From Halomonas sp. KAO (GTDB lineage Bacteria; Pseudomonadota; Gammaproteobacteria; Pseudomonadales; Halomonadaceae), in the NCBI RefSeq assembly GCF_015595025.1, contig NZ_JADNRL010000025.1:121135-185134 (forward strand): a DNA stretch of 64,000 nucleotides, in the 5' to 3' direction. Below, in pieces: positions 35,119-47,419 of the stretch (position 1 is the stretch's first letter; each line of letters begins with the position of its first letter). Below the pieces are notes generated by a model. The model ran no database searches and had not been told where the DNA came from. It saw nothing but the letters and a program-made list of their open reading frames with translations. A program made the position numbers and the translations under genes.

Positions 35119-37791
35119 ATGCCCCACTCCCCAGGCCTTGCGCCATTCGATAGCGAACTTCACATCCAGCGCGACAGGCGCCGTGCCATCATCGTCTATG
35201 TGGGAGGCATGCTGCTGCTGTTGGCGGTGATCGGTGCCTTTGCCCTCGAGCAGTATCGGCGCGATACCCAGGCCGCCGAGGAGCGCAACTCCGCCAGGGC
35301 CGATCTGGTGGCGGAGTGGGTGTCCAGTATCTTCTCCGCCAGCGAGGTGGTGCTGGCCAGCGTATCGGCGCATCTGGAGGGTGAGGCGGGCGCCGAGTGC
35401 GATACCCCTGAGCCGCTGGCACATTGGCTTGGTGTCCTGGATGCCGACTTGGGGCTCCTTGACAGGATCAGCGTGCTGGGTGCCCAGGGGCGAGTCCTGG
35501 CCTCCTCCCGCGGCGACTACCCGCCGGGCCGCCCCCTGGGGGGGCTTCCCTATTACCATCGGCTGCTAGCGCTAGCGCCCGGCGAGCAGGCCGTTACCCC
35601 GCTTTTCTGGTCACCCGCGGATCTTGGGTACCGAGTGGTGCATGCTCGAGGCCTGGCCGATGGTGGAGTCGTCAGCGTCGAGCTGAAGCCCGATGTCTTC
35701 TACCACGGCCTGGCATCGATGAGCATGGCAGCGGGGCAGAGCACTGCCATCGTCGATACCGAGCAGCAGCTGGTCGCCCGGTTTCCCGCCTTCGAGGAGG
35801 GCGGTTCCCAGGGCATGCTCGGCAAGACGGTGCATGGGGCGTTGATCGAGACCTTTCTCGAGAGCGGAACCCAGCGGGGCAGCTATCGCCTCCGCTCGGC
35901 CCTGGATGACGAGGAGCGCTTCTTCGATGCGAGGCGGATCGGTAATCTGCCCTTCGTGACGGTGGTTGGCGAGGAGGTGTCGGTGGCGCTGGCGGGCTGG
36001 GCTCAGCGACTATGGCTCTACCTTTCGATCGTTGCGATGGCGGCCGGGCTGGGCGGGCTGCTGCTGCGCCACTATCTCAATCGGCTGCGGCTGGAAGGGG
36101 GATTACGTCAGCATGAGGCACAGCTGAGAATCGCCGCCGCTGCCTTCGAGACACACCTGGGCATGCTGATCACCGATGCCGAGGGCGTCATCCTGCGCGC
36201 CAACGATACCTTCACCCGCATTACCGGTTACTCGGAAGAGGAGGTGTTGGGCCGGACCCCGAGCCTGCTCAGCTCCGGGCTGCATGATGAGGCCTTCTAT
36301 GCGCAGATGTGGGACAGCATTACGCGCCGTGACAGCTGGCAGGGTGAGATCTGGAATCGCCGACGCGATGGCGAGGTCTTCCCCGAGTGGCTGACCATCG
36401 GCGCGGTGCGCAATGCCCAGAATGAGTTGACCCACTATGTGGCGACCCTGAGTGACCTCACTGAGCGCAAGGCCGCCGAGAGAGAAATCCACCAGCTGGC
36501 GTTCTTCGACCCGCTGACGGGGCTGCCCAATCGACGCCTGCTGATGGACCGCCTGCAGGGCCTGCTGCGTGACAGCAAGCGTGGTGATCGCTTTGGGGCG
36601 CTGATCTATCTGGATCTCGATAACTTCAAGCGGGTGAATGATACCGAGGGCCACCGAAGAGGGGATCAGAGGCTGCGCCAGGTTGCCGAGCGCTTGAGTT
36701 CGGTGACTCGTGAAACCGATACCCTGGCCCGGTTGGGTGGCGATGAGTTCGCGCTGCTGCTGCATGACCTCGGCGAATGCCCCGAGGAGGCCGCGAAGAG
36801 CGCCGAAGAGGTCGCGCTAAAGCTGCTGTCCGCCCTGCAGGCGCCACAGATGCTCGATGGTGAGCCGCTGGTGGTTACCGGTAGCCTGGGGGTCACACTG
36901 TTCCATGAGCATGCGGTCAACCTCGATGGGATCCTCCAGCAGGCCGATACGGCGCTGTTCCAGGCCAAGGCAGCGGGTCGGGATACCCTGAGCTTCTTCG
37001 ATCCGGATATTCAGGAGCGCCTGCAGGTGCGGGCTCGACTCGAGTCCGATCTGCGTCAGGCGCTGCCACGAGGGGAGCTTCAGCTCTATTATCAGCCCCA
37101 GGTGACGGCTGCCGGCGAGATGTGTGGTGTGGAAGCCCTGTTGCGCTGGCAGCACCCCGGGCGGGGTGTCGTTTCTCCGGGTGAGTTCATTCCCCTGGCC
37201 GAAGAGAGCCGCATGATCCTGGCGATCGGCGGCTGGGCACTGGAGAGCGCCTGCCGTCAGCTGGCCGTGTGGGCCGCCGATGCTGAGCGGCAGCATCTGG
37301 TCATGGCGGTGAACGTGAGCCCCGTACAGTTTCGCGAGGGCGACTTCGTCGAGCAGGTACTGGCGATTCTCGATGACACCCGGGCGCCGGCCAAACGTCT
37401 CAAGCTTGAGGTCACCGAGAGCCTGTTCATGGAGGAGCGTGATGATGCCCGGGCCAAGATGCTGCGCCTGAGCGAGCGTGGCGTGACCTTCTCGCTGGAT
37501 GACTTCGGCACCGGCTACTCCTCGCTCTCCTATCTCAAGCGCCTGCCGCTGGCACAGCTCAAGATCGATCAGAGCTTCGTGCGTGACCTGCTGGAGGACC
37601 AGGCCTCGGCGGCCATCGTGACCAGCGTCATCTCCCTGGCACGCAGCCTGGAGCTGGATGTGATCGCCGAGGGTGTCGAAACCGAGGCGCAGCGTGACTG
37701 GTTAATCAACCATGGGTGCACACGCTTCCAAGGCTATCTGTTCAGCCGCCCACAGCCGATCGAGTGGTTGCCCGTGTCCGCCGCAGGTTGA
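35119..37791 (+). CDS. Membrane PAS-GGDEF-EAL protein (c-di-GMP turnover)
   Basis: 890 residues. Two membrane helices (about 22-43 and 297-317) enclose a periplasmic sensor domain of the dCACHE type. A PAS domain follows (about 330-455), then a GGDEF domain with intact G540-G-D-E-F544 and an inhibitory-site motif R531-E-T-D534 five residues before it. The EAL domain has E672-A-L and DDFGTGYSSL, the residues needed for phosphodiesterase activity. Both diguanylate cyclase and phosphodiesterase activities are therefore possible; the net direction is not predictable. It senses an external ligand and would adjust motility, pili or biofilm. Confidence 0.95.
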   Translation: MPHSPGLAPFDSELHIQRDRRRAIIVYVGGMLLLLAVIGAFALEQYRRDTQAAEERNSARADLVAEWVSSIFSASEVVLASVSAHLEGEAGAECDTPEPLAHWLGVLDADLGLLDRISVLGAQGRVLASSRGDYPPGRPLGGLPYYHRLLALAPGEQAVTPLFWSPADLGYRVVHARGLADGGVVSVELKPDVFYHGLASMSMAAGQSTAIVDTEQQLVARFPAFEEGGSQGMLGKTVHGALIETFLESGTQRGSYRLRSALDDEERFFDARRIGNLPFVTVVGEEVSVALAGWAQRLWLYLSIVAMAAGLGGLLLRHYLNRLRLEGGLRQHEAQLRIAAAAFETHLGMLITDAEGVILRANDTFTRITGYSEEEVLGRTPSLLSSGLHDEAFYAQMWDSITRRDSWQGEIWNRRRDGEVFPEWLTIGAVRNAQNELTHYVATLSDLTERKAAEREIHQLAFFDPLTGLPNRRLLMDRLQGLLRDSKRGDRFGALIYLDLDNFKRVNDTEGHRRGDQRLRQVAERLSSVTRETDTLARLGGDEFALLLHDLGECPEEAAKSAEEVALKLLSALQAPQMLDGEPLVVTGSLGVTLFHEHAVNLDGILQQADTALFQAKAAGRDTLSFFDPDIQERLQVRARLESDLRQALPRGELQLYYQPQVTAAGEMCGVEALLRWQHPGRGVVSPGEFIPLAEESRMILAIGGWALESACRQLAVWAADAERQHLVMAVNVSPVQFREGDFVEQVLAILDDTRAPAKRLKLEVTESLFMEERDDARAKMLRLSERGVTFSLDDFGTGYSSLSYLKRLPLAQLKIDQSFVRDLLEDQASAAIVTSVISLARSLELDVIAEGVETEAQRDWLINHGCTRFQGYLFSRPQPIEWLPVSAAG

Positions 37792-37905
37792 AGCGTCCGC
37801 GGGTGTGGTGCCCCCTCTCCTGTTCCCAGTGTTCCATCGTTGTGCCAAACAGTACGACGCAGCTTTAGCGGTGCTGGAAAATTGCGTGCAACTTGCTGAT
37901 TTGTT

Positions 37906-37981
37906 TGGTGCCGCAAAGAGGAGTCGAACCTCCGACCTACGCATTACGAGTGCGTTGCTCTACCAACTGAGCTATTGCGGC
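37906..37981 (-). tRNA. tRNA-Thr, anticodon CGT
   Basis: 76 nt. Acceptor arms GCCGCAA / TTGCGGC pair perfectly, D-arm AGCTCAGTTGGTAGAGC, anticodon stem-loop ACGCA-CTCGTAA-TGCGT with anticodon CGT, T-arm GAGGTTCGACTCCTC, encoded CCA. It reads ACG codons. Its last bases lie in the 114-base gap after the GGDEF-EAL gene, on the opposite strand. Confidence 0.97.
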
Positions 37982-38016
37982 CTGACCGTCATGGTAGCGC
38001 CGGGAGGTTTTACCGA

Positions 38017-39390
<1,374 letters not shown>

Positions 39391-39393
39391 ACC

Positions 39394-40893
39394 TTACGGG
39401 GCAGTGGGGCTGGGGCCTGCGGTGCGGGCGTTGAGCTGCGGGAACTCGCGTCGGCTGCGCTCCACGTAGCTGAGAATCTCGTGATAGCGGCGGATGTTGC
39501 GGACATAGATCACCGGCTCGCCGCCCCGGGCATAGCCGTACTTCGTCTGGCTGTGCCACTCACGCTGCTGCAGCAGCGGCAGCGACTCGCGGACATCGGC
39601 CCAGAGGTCGGGGTCACCGCCGCGCTGCTCGGTGATTCGGCGGGCATCGTAGAGGTGCCCCAGTCCCACGTTATAAGCCGCCATGGCCATATAGAGGCGG
39701 TTGTCTCCCTGAATCGAATCGGGCAGGCGGTCATGCAGCTGGCGCAGGTAGCGGGCCCCGCCATGGATGCTCTGGGCGGGGTCGAGACGGTTGCTGACCC
39801 CCAGGTCGCCGGCGGTGGCGTTGGTCAGCATCATCAAGCCGCGCACGCCGGTGGGGGAGGTGGCCTGGGGGTCCCAGTGCGACTCCTGGTAGCCCACGGC
39901 GGCCAGCAGCTTCCAGTCGAAGTCCGAGGCTCGCGCGGCCTCGCGGAACAGCTCGGTGTACTTGGGGAGGCGCGCCTCGACATGGTTGAGGAAGGTGCGC
40001 GTGCCGACGTACTCCAGGAAGTCGTCATGGCCGAAGTAGCGGGTCACCAGGGCCTCTAGCTCGCCGCTCTCGTGCAGTCCGGAAAGGAAGCGGTTGGCGG
40101 CCTCGACCAGCGCCAGGCTGTGCTCGGTCGGGAAGGCCCAGGCCATGGAGAGCGGGTCGCCGAGCAGGAAGCCGCGCTCCACGTCGGGGAAGAAGAGCCG
40201 GTTGAGGCGAAACTGATGGTCGAAGAGCACCGCCGCGTCGAGCTCGCCATCCTCCACCTGGCCGAGCAGCTCGGCGACCTCCACCTCGGAGGAGGCCTCC
40301 CAGCTCAGGTCCGGATAGATAGTCTGCAGCTCGTTCAGTACGCGGTCGGTGCCTGCACCGCCGATGGCGCCCAGAGCCAGGCCGGGCAGGTCGTCGGGTG
40401 TCTCCAGCGGGGGAAGCCCTCGGCGATAGACGACGACCGGTTGCAGCTCGATGATCGGACGGCTGAAGACCACCCCAGGCAGGTCGGGCTCCAGGGGCAG
40501 GGCCGCCGCCGCCATATCGCCCTCCTGGCGCACCGCCTCGAGGGCGCTTTCGATATGGTGATCGGCACGAATGGTCAGGCTGACACCCAACTGCCCGGCG
40601 AAGCGGCGTGCCAGTTCGTACTCGAAGCCGGTGGGTCCCTCGCGCCCCTCGTAGTAGGTGGTGGGGGTGTTGCGGGTGTGTACGCTGAGCAGTTCCCGGG
40701 CGAGGATCGTCTCGAGCTGGTCCTGTCTGGTCGAGCGCGGCGGCTCGGGGAACAGGCTCAGGACAATCGCCAGCAGGGCGATGGCGGTGTGCCTCAGGGG
40801 GGCGCTCGGGATCAGGGGCATGCGGTGACGGGCTGGAATGAGGCCCTTCACGATACCCAGCCCCGCAACGGCTGTCATCCGCCTGTCCGCCAT
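39394..40893 (-). CDS. mltF: Membrane-bound lytic murein transglycosylase F
   Basis: 499 residues. An N-terminal hydrophobic segment (about 36-48) anchors or exports it. A periplasmic solute-binding (SBP family 3) domain covers about 60-290, and the transglycosylase domain about 310-460 carries catalytic E337 in GYQESHW and the following TGVRGLMML and AAYNVGLGH motifs. It cleaves glycan strands to anhydro-muropeptides and is regulated through its sensor domain. An internal ATG at 40821 would put the hydrophobic segment nearer the N-terminus; neither start has a strong ribosome site. Divergent from purL. Confidence 0.93.
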   Translation of the reverse strand: MADRRMTAVAGLGIVKGLIPARHRMPLIPSAPLRHTAIALLAIVLSLFPEPPRSTRQDQLETILARELLSVHTRNTPTTYYEGREGPTGFEYELARRFAGQLGVSLTIRADHHIESALEAVRQEGDMAAAALPLEPDLPGVVFSRPIIELQPVVVYRRGLPPLETPDDLPGLALGAIGGAGTDRVLNELQTIYPDLSWEASSEVEVAELLGQVEDGELDAAVLFDHQFRLNRLFFPDVERGFLLGDPLSMAWAFPTEHSLALVEAANRFLSGLHESGELEALVTRYFGHDDFLEYVGTRTFLNHVEARLPKYTELFREAARASDFDWKLLAAVGYQESHWDPQATSPTGVRGLMMLTNATAGDLGVSNRLDPAQSIHGGARYLRQLHDRLPDSIQGDNRLYMAMAAYNVGLGHLYDARRITEQRGGDPDLWADVRESLPLLQQREWHSQTKYGYARGGEPVIYVRNIRRYHEILSYVERSRREFPQLNARTAGPSPTAP

Positions 40894-40998
40894 TTTCTCA
40901 CCCGGATTTCTTCCGCCACTGGCTTTCCAGTATCATGTGCGCTCTGTGCCGCAGGCCGCGGCCCCCCCGATCGTAAAGATTCTCAGAGGCTCCTGGAT

Positions 40999-43900
40999 AT
41001 GCTCGAACTGCGCGGCGCCCCCGCCCTCTCCGCCTTCCGTCATGCCAAGCTGCTGGCCGCCCTGCGTGATGACGTGGGTGACGTTGCCTCGCTGGGTGCG
41101 GAGTATGTGCACTTCGTCGACCATGCGGGCGAGCTTTCCGGCAAGGCCCTGTCCGTGCTGGAGCAGTTGCTCGATTACGGGGCCGAGCCCCAGAGTGATG
41201 CCGGCGAGGGCCAGCTCTTCCTGGTGGTGCCGCGCATCGGCACCCAGTCGCCCTGGTCCACCAAGGCCACCGATATCGCTCATAGCTGCGGCCTGTCCCA
41301 GGTGAATCGCATCGAGCGCGGCATCGCCTACCGGGTCAAGCTCAAGGGCATGCTCTCCGAGAAGGCCTTCGAGAAGATCACCGCCATCCTGCATGACCGC
41401 ATGACCGAGACGGTGCTGAGCGACCCCAGCGATGCGGCGCAGCTTTTCGCTCACCATGAGCCGGCACCCCTGGGTAGCGTCGACCTTCTCGAGGGCGGGC
41501 GCGAGGCACTGGTGACCGCCAACGCCGAGCTCGGCCTGGCCCTGGCGGATGACGAGATCGACTACCTGGTCGAGGCATTCCGCGAACTGGGGCGCAATCC
41601 CACGGATGTCGAGCTGATGATGTTCGCCCAGGCCAACTCCGAGCACTGTCGTCACAAGATATTCAATGCTGACTGGGTGATCGACGGTGAGGCGCAGACG
41701 CACTCGTTGTTCAAGATGATCAAGAACACCTATCAGGCCTCGCCGGACGACATCCTCTCCGCCTACAGCGATAACGCCGCGGTGATCCGCGGTAGCGAGG
41801 CGCCGCGCTTCTTCCCGGCCCCGCTGACCGGTCGTGAAGGGGAGCGTGCCACCTACGCCGGCCATAAAGAGCCGATCCAGATCCTGATGAAGGTGGAGAC
41901 CCACAACCACCCGACGGCCATCGCCCCGCACCCCGGAGCGGCCACCGGCGCCGGTGGCGAGATCCGTGACGAGGGGGCCACCGGTATCGGCGGCAAGCCC
42001 AAGGCGGGTCTCAGCGGCTTCACCGTCTCCAACCTGCGCATCCCCGAGTTCGTGCAGCCCTGGGAGGCGTTCGACTATGGCAAGCCCGAGCGTATCGTCT
42101 CGGCGCTCGAGATCATGCTCGAGGGCCCCATCGGCGGTGCGGCCTTCAACAACGAGTTCGGTCGACCGAACCTCACCGGCTACTTCCGTACCTACGAGCA
42201 GGAGGCGATGGGGGCCAATGGCATCGAGCGCCGCGGCTTCCACAAGCCGATCATGATCGCCGGCGGCTACGGCAATGTCCGCGATGGCCACGTGCAGAAG
42301 GGCGAGATCCCGGTAGGCGGCAAGCTGATCGTGATGGGCGGCCCGGCGATGCTGATCGGCCTGGGCGGCGGGGCTGCCTCCTCCATGGCGTCCGGTGCCT
42401 CCAGCGCCGACCTGGACTTCGCCTCCGTGCAGCGCGGCAATCCCGAGATGGAGCGCCGGGCCCAGGAGGTGATCGACCGCTGCTGGGCGCTGGGCGAGAA
42501 CAACCCGATGTGCTTTATCCATGACGTGGGCGCCGGCGGTCTCTCCAATGCGCTGCCGGAGCTGGTCAAGGATGGCGAGCGCGGCGGGCTGTTCGACCTG
42601 CGCGCGGTACCCAACGCCGAGCCGGGCATGAGCCCGCTGGAGATCTGGTGCAACGAGGCCCAGGAGCGTTATGTGCTGGCCGTGGCGCCGGAGGATCTCG
42701 CGACCTTCGAGGCCCTGTGTGCCCGTGAGCGTTGTCCCTACGCCGTGGTCGGCGAGGCCACCGAGGCCCATCACCTGACGGTGCGGGACGGCCACTTCGA
42801 GACCCGCCCCGTCGATCTGCCGATGAGCGTGCTGTTCGGCAAGCCGCCGAAGATGACCCGTGACTTCCAGCGCCAGAGCCACGAGCTGTCGGGCGTGATG
42901 CTCGACAACCTCGATCTGCGCGAGGCCATGGATCGTGTCCTGCGCCTGCCCACCGTGGCCTCCAAGAGCTTCCTGATCACCATCGGTGACCGCTCGATCA
43001 CCGGCCAGGTGGCCCGCGACCAGATGGTCGGGCCCTGGCAGGTGCCGGTGGCCGATGTGGCGGTGACCACGGCGAGCTTCGACACCCATGCCGGCGAGGC
43101 CATGGCCATGGGCGAGCGTCCGCCGGTGGCACTGATCGACCCGGCCGCCAGTGCTCGCCTGGCGGTGGCCGAGGCGATCACCAACCTGGCCGCCGCGCCC
43201 ATCGAGAAGCTCTCCGACATCAAGCTCTCCGCCAACTGGATGAGTGCCGCCGACCATCCCGGCGAGAACCAGGCGCTGTACGACGCGGTGCATGCCGTGG
43301 GGATGGAGCTCTGCCCGGCCCTGGGCATCGCCGTGCCGGTGGGCAAGGACTCCATGTCCATGCGCACCGCCTGGCAGGAGGAGGGCGGCTCTGATGAAGG
43401 CCAGGGCGAGGCCGAGGAGAAGAGTGTGACCTCGCCGCTGTCGCTGGTGATCACCGGCTTCGCTCCGGTCACGGATGCCATGCGCACCCTGACGCCCCAG
43501 ATCAATCTGGAGCAGGACGAGTCCGACCTGATCCTGATCGACCTGGGCGGAGGTCGCAATCGCCTGGGCGGCTCCGCGCTGGCCCAGGTCTACGGCCAGG
43601 TGGGGGATGAGTGCCCCGATCTGGACGACCCGGAGGACCTCAAGGCGTTCTTCGCGGTGATCCAGGGGCTCAACGCCGAGGGCAAGCTGCTCGCCTACCA
43701 CGACCGCAGCGACGGCGGCCTGCTGGTGACCCTGCTGGAGATGGCCTTCGCGGCCCATGCCGGCCTCGAGATCAAGCTCGACTGGCTGGTGGACGAGCCG
43801 GTGGAGGCCTTCAACGCGCTGTTCGCCGAGGAGCTGGGCGCGGTGATCCAGGTGAGCCGTGAGCACACCGAGGAGGTGCTGGCCCAGCTTGCCGCGGCGG

Positions 43901-44958
43901 GGCTCGAGACCTGTGGCGTCATCGCGCGGCCGCGCTACGACGACCAGGTGCGGGTGACCCTGTTCGAGGAGCCGCTGCTCGAGACCACGCGGCTGCGGAC
44001 CCAGCGCACCTGGGCCGAGACCAGCTATCGCCTGCAGGCGCTGCGCGACAACCCCGAGTGTGCCAAGAGCGAGTTCGACGGCCTGCTCGACGACCGCGAC
44101 CCGGGGCTCTCAGCCACCCCCACCTTCGATGTCGACGAGGATATCGCGGCTCCCTATCTCCAGGCACCCGGGCTCAACCTGGCGCGGCCGGCGATGGCGG
44201 TGCTGCGCGAACAGGGGGTCAACGGCCAGGTGGAGATGGCCTGGGCCTTCGACCGTGCCGGCTTCGAGTCGGTGGACGTGCATATGAGCGATATCCTGGC
44301 GGGAAGGGTGTCGCTGGATGAATTCAAGGGCCTGGTGGCCTGTGGTGGCTTCTCCTACGGCGACGTGCTGGGGGCCGGCGGTGGCTGGGCCAAGTCGGTG
44401 CTGTTCAACGAGCGCGCCCGCGACCAGTTCGCGGCCTTCTTCCAGCGCGAGGATAGCTTCTCGCTGGGGGTGTGCAACGGCTGTCAGATGCTTGCCCAGC
44501 TCAAGGAGCTGATTCCCGGGGCCGAGGCCTGGCCGCGGTTCGTGCGCAACGAGTCGGAGCAGTTCGAGGCCCGCGTGGCCATGGTCCAGGTGGAGCAGAG
44601 CCCCTCGATCCTGCTGGCCGGCATGGAAGGGTCGCGACTGCCCATCGCCGTGGCCCACGGTGAAGGGCGCGCCGAGTTCCGTGACAGCGCCCACCTGCGC
44701 AAGCTGCAGGGCAGCGGTGCGGTGGCCCTGCGCTACGTGGACAACTACGGCCAGGTCACCACTCGCTACCCGGCCAACCCCAACGGCTCGCCCTCCGGCG
44801 TCACCGGGCTGACCACCCCGGACGGCCGGGTCACCATCATGATGCCCCATCCGGAGCGGGTGGTGCGTGCGGTGACCAACTCCTGGCGTCCCGCCGAGTG
44901 GACCCAGGACGGTGCCTGGCTGCGGCTGTTCCGCAACGCCCGCGTCTGGCTCGGCTGA
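40999..44958 (+). CDS. purL: Phosphoribosylformylglycinamidine synthase (large, fused form)
   Basis: 1319 residues, the long gammaproteobacterial PurL. The N-terminal PurS-like and linker domains (1-220) precede two AIR-synthase-like ATPase halves ([36 protein letters not shown]). The C-terminal glutaminase has nucleophile C1159 in GVCNGCQML and the H1284/E1286 pair in PHPERV. It converts FGAR, glutamine and ATP to FGAM in purine synthesis. The ATG at 40999 has GAGG ten bases upstream. An acidic stretch near 797-812 ([15 protein letters not shown]) is a surface insertion. A terminator follows directly. Confidence 0.97.
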   Translation: MLELRGAPALSAFRHAKLLAALRDDVGDVASLGAEYVHFVDHAGELSGKALSVLEQLLDYGAEPQSDAGEGQLFLVVPRIGTQSPWSTKATDIAHSCGLSQVNRIERGIAYRVKLKGMLSEKAFEKITAILHDRMTETVLSDPSDAAQLFAHHEPAPLGSVDLLEGGREALVTANAELGLALADDEIDYLVEAFRELGRNPTDVELMMFAQANSEHCRHKIFNADWVIDGEAQTHSLFKMIKNTYQASPDDILSAYSDNAAVIRGSEAPRFFPAPLTGREGERATYAGHKEPIQILMKVETHNHPTAIAPHPGAATGAGGEIRDEGATGIGGKPKAGLSGFTVSNLRIPEFVQPWEAFDYGKPERIVSALEIMLEGPIGGAAFNNEFGRPNLTGYFRTYEQEAMGANGIERRGFHKPIMIAGGYGNVRDGHVQKGEIPVGGKLIVMGGPAMLIGLGGGAASSMASGASSADLDFASVQRGNPEMERRAQEVIDRCWALGENNPMCFIHDVGAGGLSNALPELVKDGERGGLFDLRAVPNAEPGMSPLEIWCNEAQERYVLAVAPEDLATFEALCARERCPYAVVGEATEAHHLTVRDGHFETRPVDLPMSVLFGKPPKMTRDFQRQSHELSGVMLDNLDLREAMDRVLRLPTVASKSFLITIGDRSITGQVARDQMVGPWQVPVADVAVTTASFDTHAGEAMAMGERPPVALIDPAASARLAVAEAITNLAAAPIEKLSDIKLSANWMSAADHPGENQALYDAVHAVGMELCPALGIAVPVGKDSMSMRTAWQEEGGSDEGQGEAEEKSVTSPLSLVITGFAPVTDAMRTLTPQINLEQDESDLILIDLGGGRNRLGGSALAQVYGQVGDECPDLDDPEDLKAFFAVIQGLNAEGKLLAYHDRSDGGLLVTLLEMAFAAHAGLEIKLDWLVDEPVEAFNALFAEELGAVIQVSREHTEEVLAQLAAAGLETCGVIARPRYDDQVRVTLFEEPLLETTRLRTQRTWAETSYRLQALRDNPECAKSEFDGLLDDRDPGLSATPTFDVDEDIAAPYLQAPGLNLARPAMAVLREQGVNGQVEMAWAFDRAGFESVDVHMSDILAGRVSLDEFKGLVACGGFSYGDVLGAGGGWAKSVLFNERARDQFAAFFQREDSFSLGVCNGCQMLAQLKELIPGAEAWPRFVRNESEQFEARVAMVQVEQSPSILLAGMEGSRLPIAVAHGEGRAEFRDSAHLRKLQGSGAVALRYVDNYGQVTTRYPANPNGSPSGVTGLTTPDGRVTIMMPHPERVVRAVTNSWRPAEWTQDGAWLRLFRNARVWLG

Positions 44959-44983
44959 TCGCCCAGCAACCCCTCCGCATCTT

Positions 44984-45013
44984 GCATCGCCCGGGAGCTT
45001 TCCCGGGCGATGC
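44984..45013 (+). terminator. Intrinsic terminator of purL
   Basis: GCATCGCCCGGGA-GCTT-TCCCGGGCGATGC followed by CCTTTGA, a 13-base-pair stem 25 bases after the stop. Confidence 0.85.
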
Positions 45014-45063
45014 CCTTTGACCCTCCCCTCCATGCCAAGCCGACTCACGCCAGCCTGTAAGCT

Positions 45064-45109
45064 CCCCTTTTTAAAGGGGTGGGCAGTGCCTGGCGGACGT
45101 TCGTCAGGC
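45064..45109. repeat. Two short inverted repeats between purL and the convergent dehydrogenase gene
   Basis: CCCCTTTTTAAAGGGG (45064-45079) and GCCTGGCGGACGTTCGTCAGGC (45088-45109, two mismatches). On the minus strand they lie 47 bases beyond the dehydrogenase stop and could end its transcript, though neither has a classic T-run. Confidence 0.5.
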
Positions 45110-45155
45110 TAACCGCTATGGCAATGTTGCCGAGTCGGGATAAGGCGGCTCGAGG

Positions 45156-46304
45156 CTACGGGTCGGCCGGCGTCAGCCGGTAGAGTGCGCCATTCGTGGC
45201 GTCCTCGAGCAGATAGATGGCGCCGTCGGGTCCCTGACGGACGTCGCGGATGCGTCCGATCTCGCCCTCCAGCAGGACTTCGTGCTCCACCACCTCATCC
45301 CCTTCCAGGGCCAGGCGGACCAGGCGCTCACTGGCCAGGCCGCCGGCCAGGAAGTGACCCTGCCAGGCGGAGAAGGTGTCGCCGCTGACCTCGGCCAGCC
45401 CCGAGGGGGCGAAGCGCCCATCGAAGACATGCACCGGATCACGCATGCCCGGTGCGCTGTCACGACCGATGGGCTGATTGGTGCTGTAGTCATTGCCGCG
45501 GCTGACCACCGGCCAACCATAGTTGTCGCCGCCAACCAGGCGGTTGAGCTCGTCGCCGGTACGCGGACCGTGTTCGGTGGACCAGGGGGTGCCATCCTTT
45601 GCGACGGTGAGACCCTGGGGGTTGCGGTTGCCCATCGTGAAGAGCTCGTCGAGCACCGCGGCGTCGTCGACGAAGGGGTTATCGGGCGGCACGCCGCCGG
45701 TGTCGGTCAGGCGCAGCACACTGCCGGCATGATCGCCGCCATCCTGGGCGCGGGGTGGCTCGCGTCCGCGGTCACCGATGCTCATCAGCAGCGTGTCGTC
45801 GGGCAACCAGGCGAGTCGCGAGCCATAGTGGCGCCCGGGGGCGGAGAAATGGTCCTGCTCGAAAAGCGTCTCGAGATGGCTCAGGGAGTCGTCGCCCAGC
45901 CGCGCCCGGGAGAGAGTGGTGGCGGTGCCACCGCTGCCGGGCTGGCTCCAGGTGAAGTAGAGCCAGTCGTGCTCACCATCGCCGAAGCGCGTGTGCAGGG
46001 CGAGATCGAGCAGGCCACCCTGGCCGCGAGTGCTCACCTCGGGGACACCCTCCAGGCGGGTTATCCGCCCCGCCTGGTCGATGCGTGCCAGTCGCCCCGG
46101 ACGCTCACTGACCAGCAGCTCGCCGTCGGGTAGAAAGGCCAGCGACCAGGGGTGTTCGAGCCCGGTCGCGACGCGCTCCAGGCGCAGCGTGTGGTGATCG
46201 CTCTCCAGCCCTTCTATCAGGGTCTCGGCTGCCTGGGCCCAAGCGCCGAGGGTCAGGCCGCTCAGCAGCAGGGGCAGGGTCAGCCTGGGCAACATGACCG
46301 GCAT
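45156..46304 (-). CDS. PQQ-dependent sugar dehydrogenase-like periplasmic protein (YliI/Asd type)
   Basis: 382 residues from the ATG at 46304 with GGAGG about nine bases upstream. A signal peptide ends AQA-AE. The rest is a six-bladed beta-propeller with family motifs GLEHPWSLAFLPDG, STRGQGGLLDLALH, MGNRNPQGL, STEHGPRTGDELN and GDNYGWPVVSRGNDYS, where the His and Asp near the propeller centre bind PQQ and calcium. It would oxidise aldoses in the periplasm if PQQ is available; no pqq genes lie in the window. Divergent from the urease operon. Confidence 0.92.
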   Translation of the reverse strand: MPVMLPRLTLPLLLSGLTLGAWAQAAETLIEGLESDHHTLRLERVATGLEHPWSLAFLPDGELLVSERPGRLARIDQAGRITRLEGVPEVSTRGQGGLLDLALHTRFGDGEHDWLYFTWSQPGSGGTATTLSRARLGDDSLSHLETLFEQDHFSAPGRHYGSRLAWLPDDTLLMSIGDRGREPPRAQDGGDHAGSVLRLTDTGGVPPDNPFVDDAAVLDELFTMGNRNPQGLTVAKDGTPWSTEHGPRTGDELNRLVGGDNYGWPVVSRGNDYSTNQPIGRDSAPGMRDPVHVFDGRFAPSGLAEVSGDTFSAWQGHFLAGGLASERLVRLALEGDEVVEHEVLLEGEIGRIRDVRQGPDGAIYLLEDATNGALYRLTPADP

Positions 46305-46592
46305 AATTCGGGCCTCCTCCAGCATCGATTCGGATTCTCACCGAACATCATAGACCAGCACCCGCCTGTCGTGCGGCGGGGCGGGCACGGTTCGGCTGTA
46401 CCAGCCCTTCGGCATGGCTCGTTAGCATGGCTTTGCCCCGTTCGAGAAGCGGTAATTCAACGTTGTGGCCTCTTGGGGGTGTGCTAGCTTGCTTGAGGAG
46501 TGGCTGTTTATCCGAACGGCACGCTGGAGTCAGCTAGACAGCTGGACAAGGGCGTCGTCTCGACTCTTTCCATAACGCTCAGGGGGAGTCCC

Positions 46593-46895
46593 ATGTTTCT
46601 CAGTATGCACGAGCAAGAGCGGCTAATGATCTACACGGCCGGCAAGCTGGCGCTGGAGCGCAAGGAGCGCGGCCTCAAGCTCAACCTTCCCGAGGCCACG
46701 GCACTCATCACCTCGTATCTGCTCGAGGGGGCTCGCAATGGCGAAACGGTTGCCGACCTCATGGAGTCGGGGCGTCACGTGCTGAGCCGCGATGATGTGA
46801 TGGAGGGGGTGCCGGAGATGCTCGCTCAAGTGCAGGTCGAGGCGACCTTCCCCGACGGCACCAAACTCGTGACGGTAACGGGGCCGGTACAATGA
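46593..46895 (+). CDS. ureA: Urease gamma subunit
   Basis: 100 residues, the canonical length, starting [48 protein letters not shown] and [14 protein letters not shown] are standard. The start has GGGGGAG upstream. UreA, UreB and UreC form the trimer-of-trimers enzyme that splits urea to ammonia and carbamate. It is the first gene of the operon, with the 288-base divergent gap 46305-46592 upstream; I see no convincing NtrC, sigma54 or sigma70 sites there. Its stop overlaps the ureB start (ATGA). Confidence 0.97.
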   Translation: MFLSMHEQERLMIYTAGKLALERKERGLKLNLPEATALITSYLLEGARNGETVADLMESGRHVLSRDDVMEGVPEMLAQVQVEATFPDGTKLVTVTGPVQ

Positions 46896-47419
46896 CCAGA
46901 AAACCATCCAATCCGTTCGGGCCACCCGAAAAGATGGCTGCCGATTCGCCGAAGGCGGAGCATGCCTCCGATGCGCCCGGTTACAAGATCGAGAAGCGAA
47001 CACGCTCCTCGGGTGCCCACTCGCCAAGCGAGCCCCGTCGGCCCGGCTCCGGGGCGCGCCAGGCGCCGCGTCGGGAGTCGATGGAGCGGCTCGAGGAGAG
47101 CGATCCTCTGGTGCCCGGAGAGGTCCTCTACGGAGAGGGCGATGTCGAGATCAATGCCGGTCAACCCATCACCACGATCAGGGTGATCAATGCCGCGGAT
47201 CGCCCGGTGCAAGTCGGTTCACACTATCACTTCGCCGAGGCCAACGAGGCGCTCGAGTTCGACAGGGAGGCGGCCTGGGGCAAGCGACTCAACGTGCTTT
47301 CGGGGGGCGCCGTACGCTTCGAACCCGGGGCCGTGGAAGAGGTCGAACTGATCCCTATTCGGGGGCGACGCATCGTGCCCGGTCTGCGTGGACTCTGCCG
47401 AGGAGGTCTCGATGGGTAA
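46892..47419 (+). CDS. ureB: Urease beta subunit with a 72-residue N-terminal extension
   Basis: 175 residues. The normal beta-subunit domain begins only at [18 protein letters not shown] (residue ~73) and continues through [24 protein letters not shown] to [20 protein letters not shown]. The first 72 residues are charged, rich in Pro, Arg, Ser and Glu, and look disordered. The ATGA overlap with ureA supports translation of the extension; an ATG at 47081 would give a near-canonical length. UreB also contributes to the active-site flap environment. It overlaps ureC by eight bases. Confidence 0.93.
   Translation: MTRKPSNPFGPPEKMAADSPKAEHASDAPGYKIEKRTRSSGAHSPSEPRRPGSGARQAPRRESMERLEESDPLVPGEVLYGEGDVEINAGQPITTIRVINAADRPVQVGSHYHFAEANEALEFDREAAWGKRLNVLSGGAVRFEPGAVEEVELIPIRGRRIVPGLRGLCRGGLDG

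Noticed and set aside
40933..43866. Open frame of 977 codons on the minus strand inside purL
   Set aside because: It is the mirror of a GC-rich gene with strong third-position bias; its translation is His-, Gln- and Gly-rich without any domain, and purL is unmistakable on the plus strand.
46420..46450. Possible sigma54 promoter upstream of ureA (TGGC and TTTGC motifs)
   Set aside because: The GG and GC doublets are not at the required spacing, and no NtrC-type palindrome was seen.
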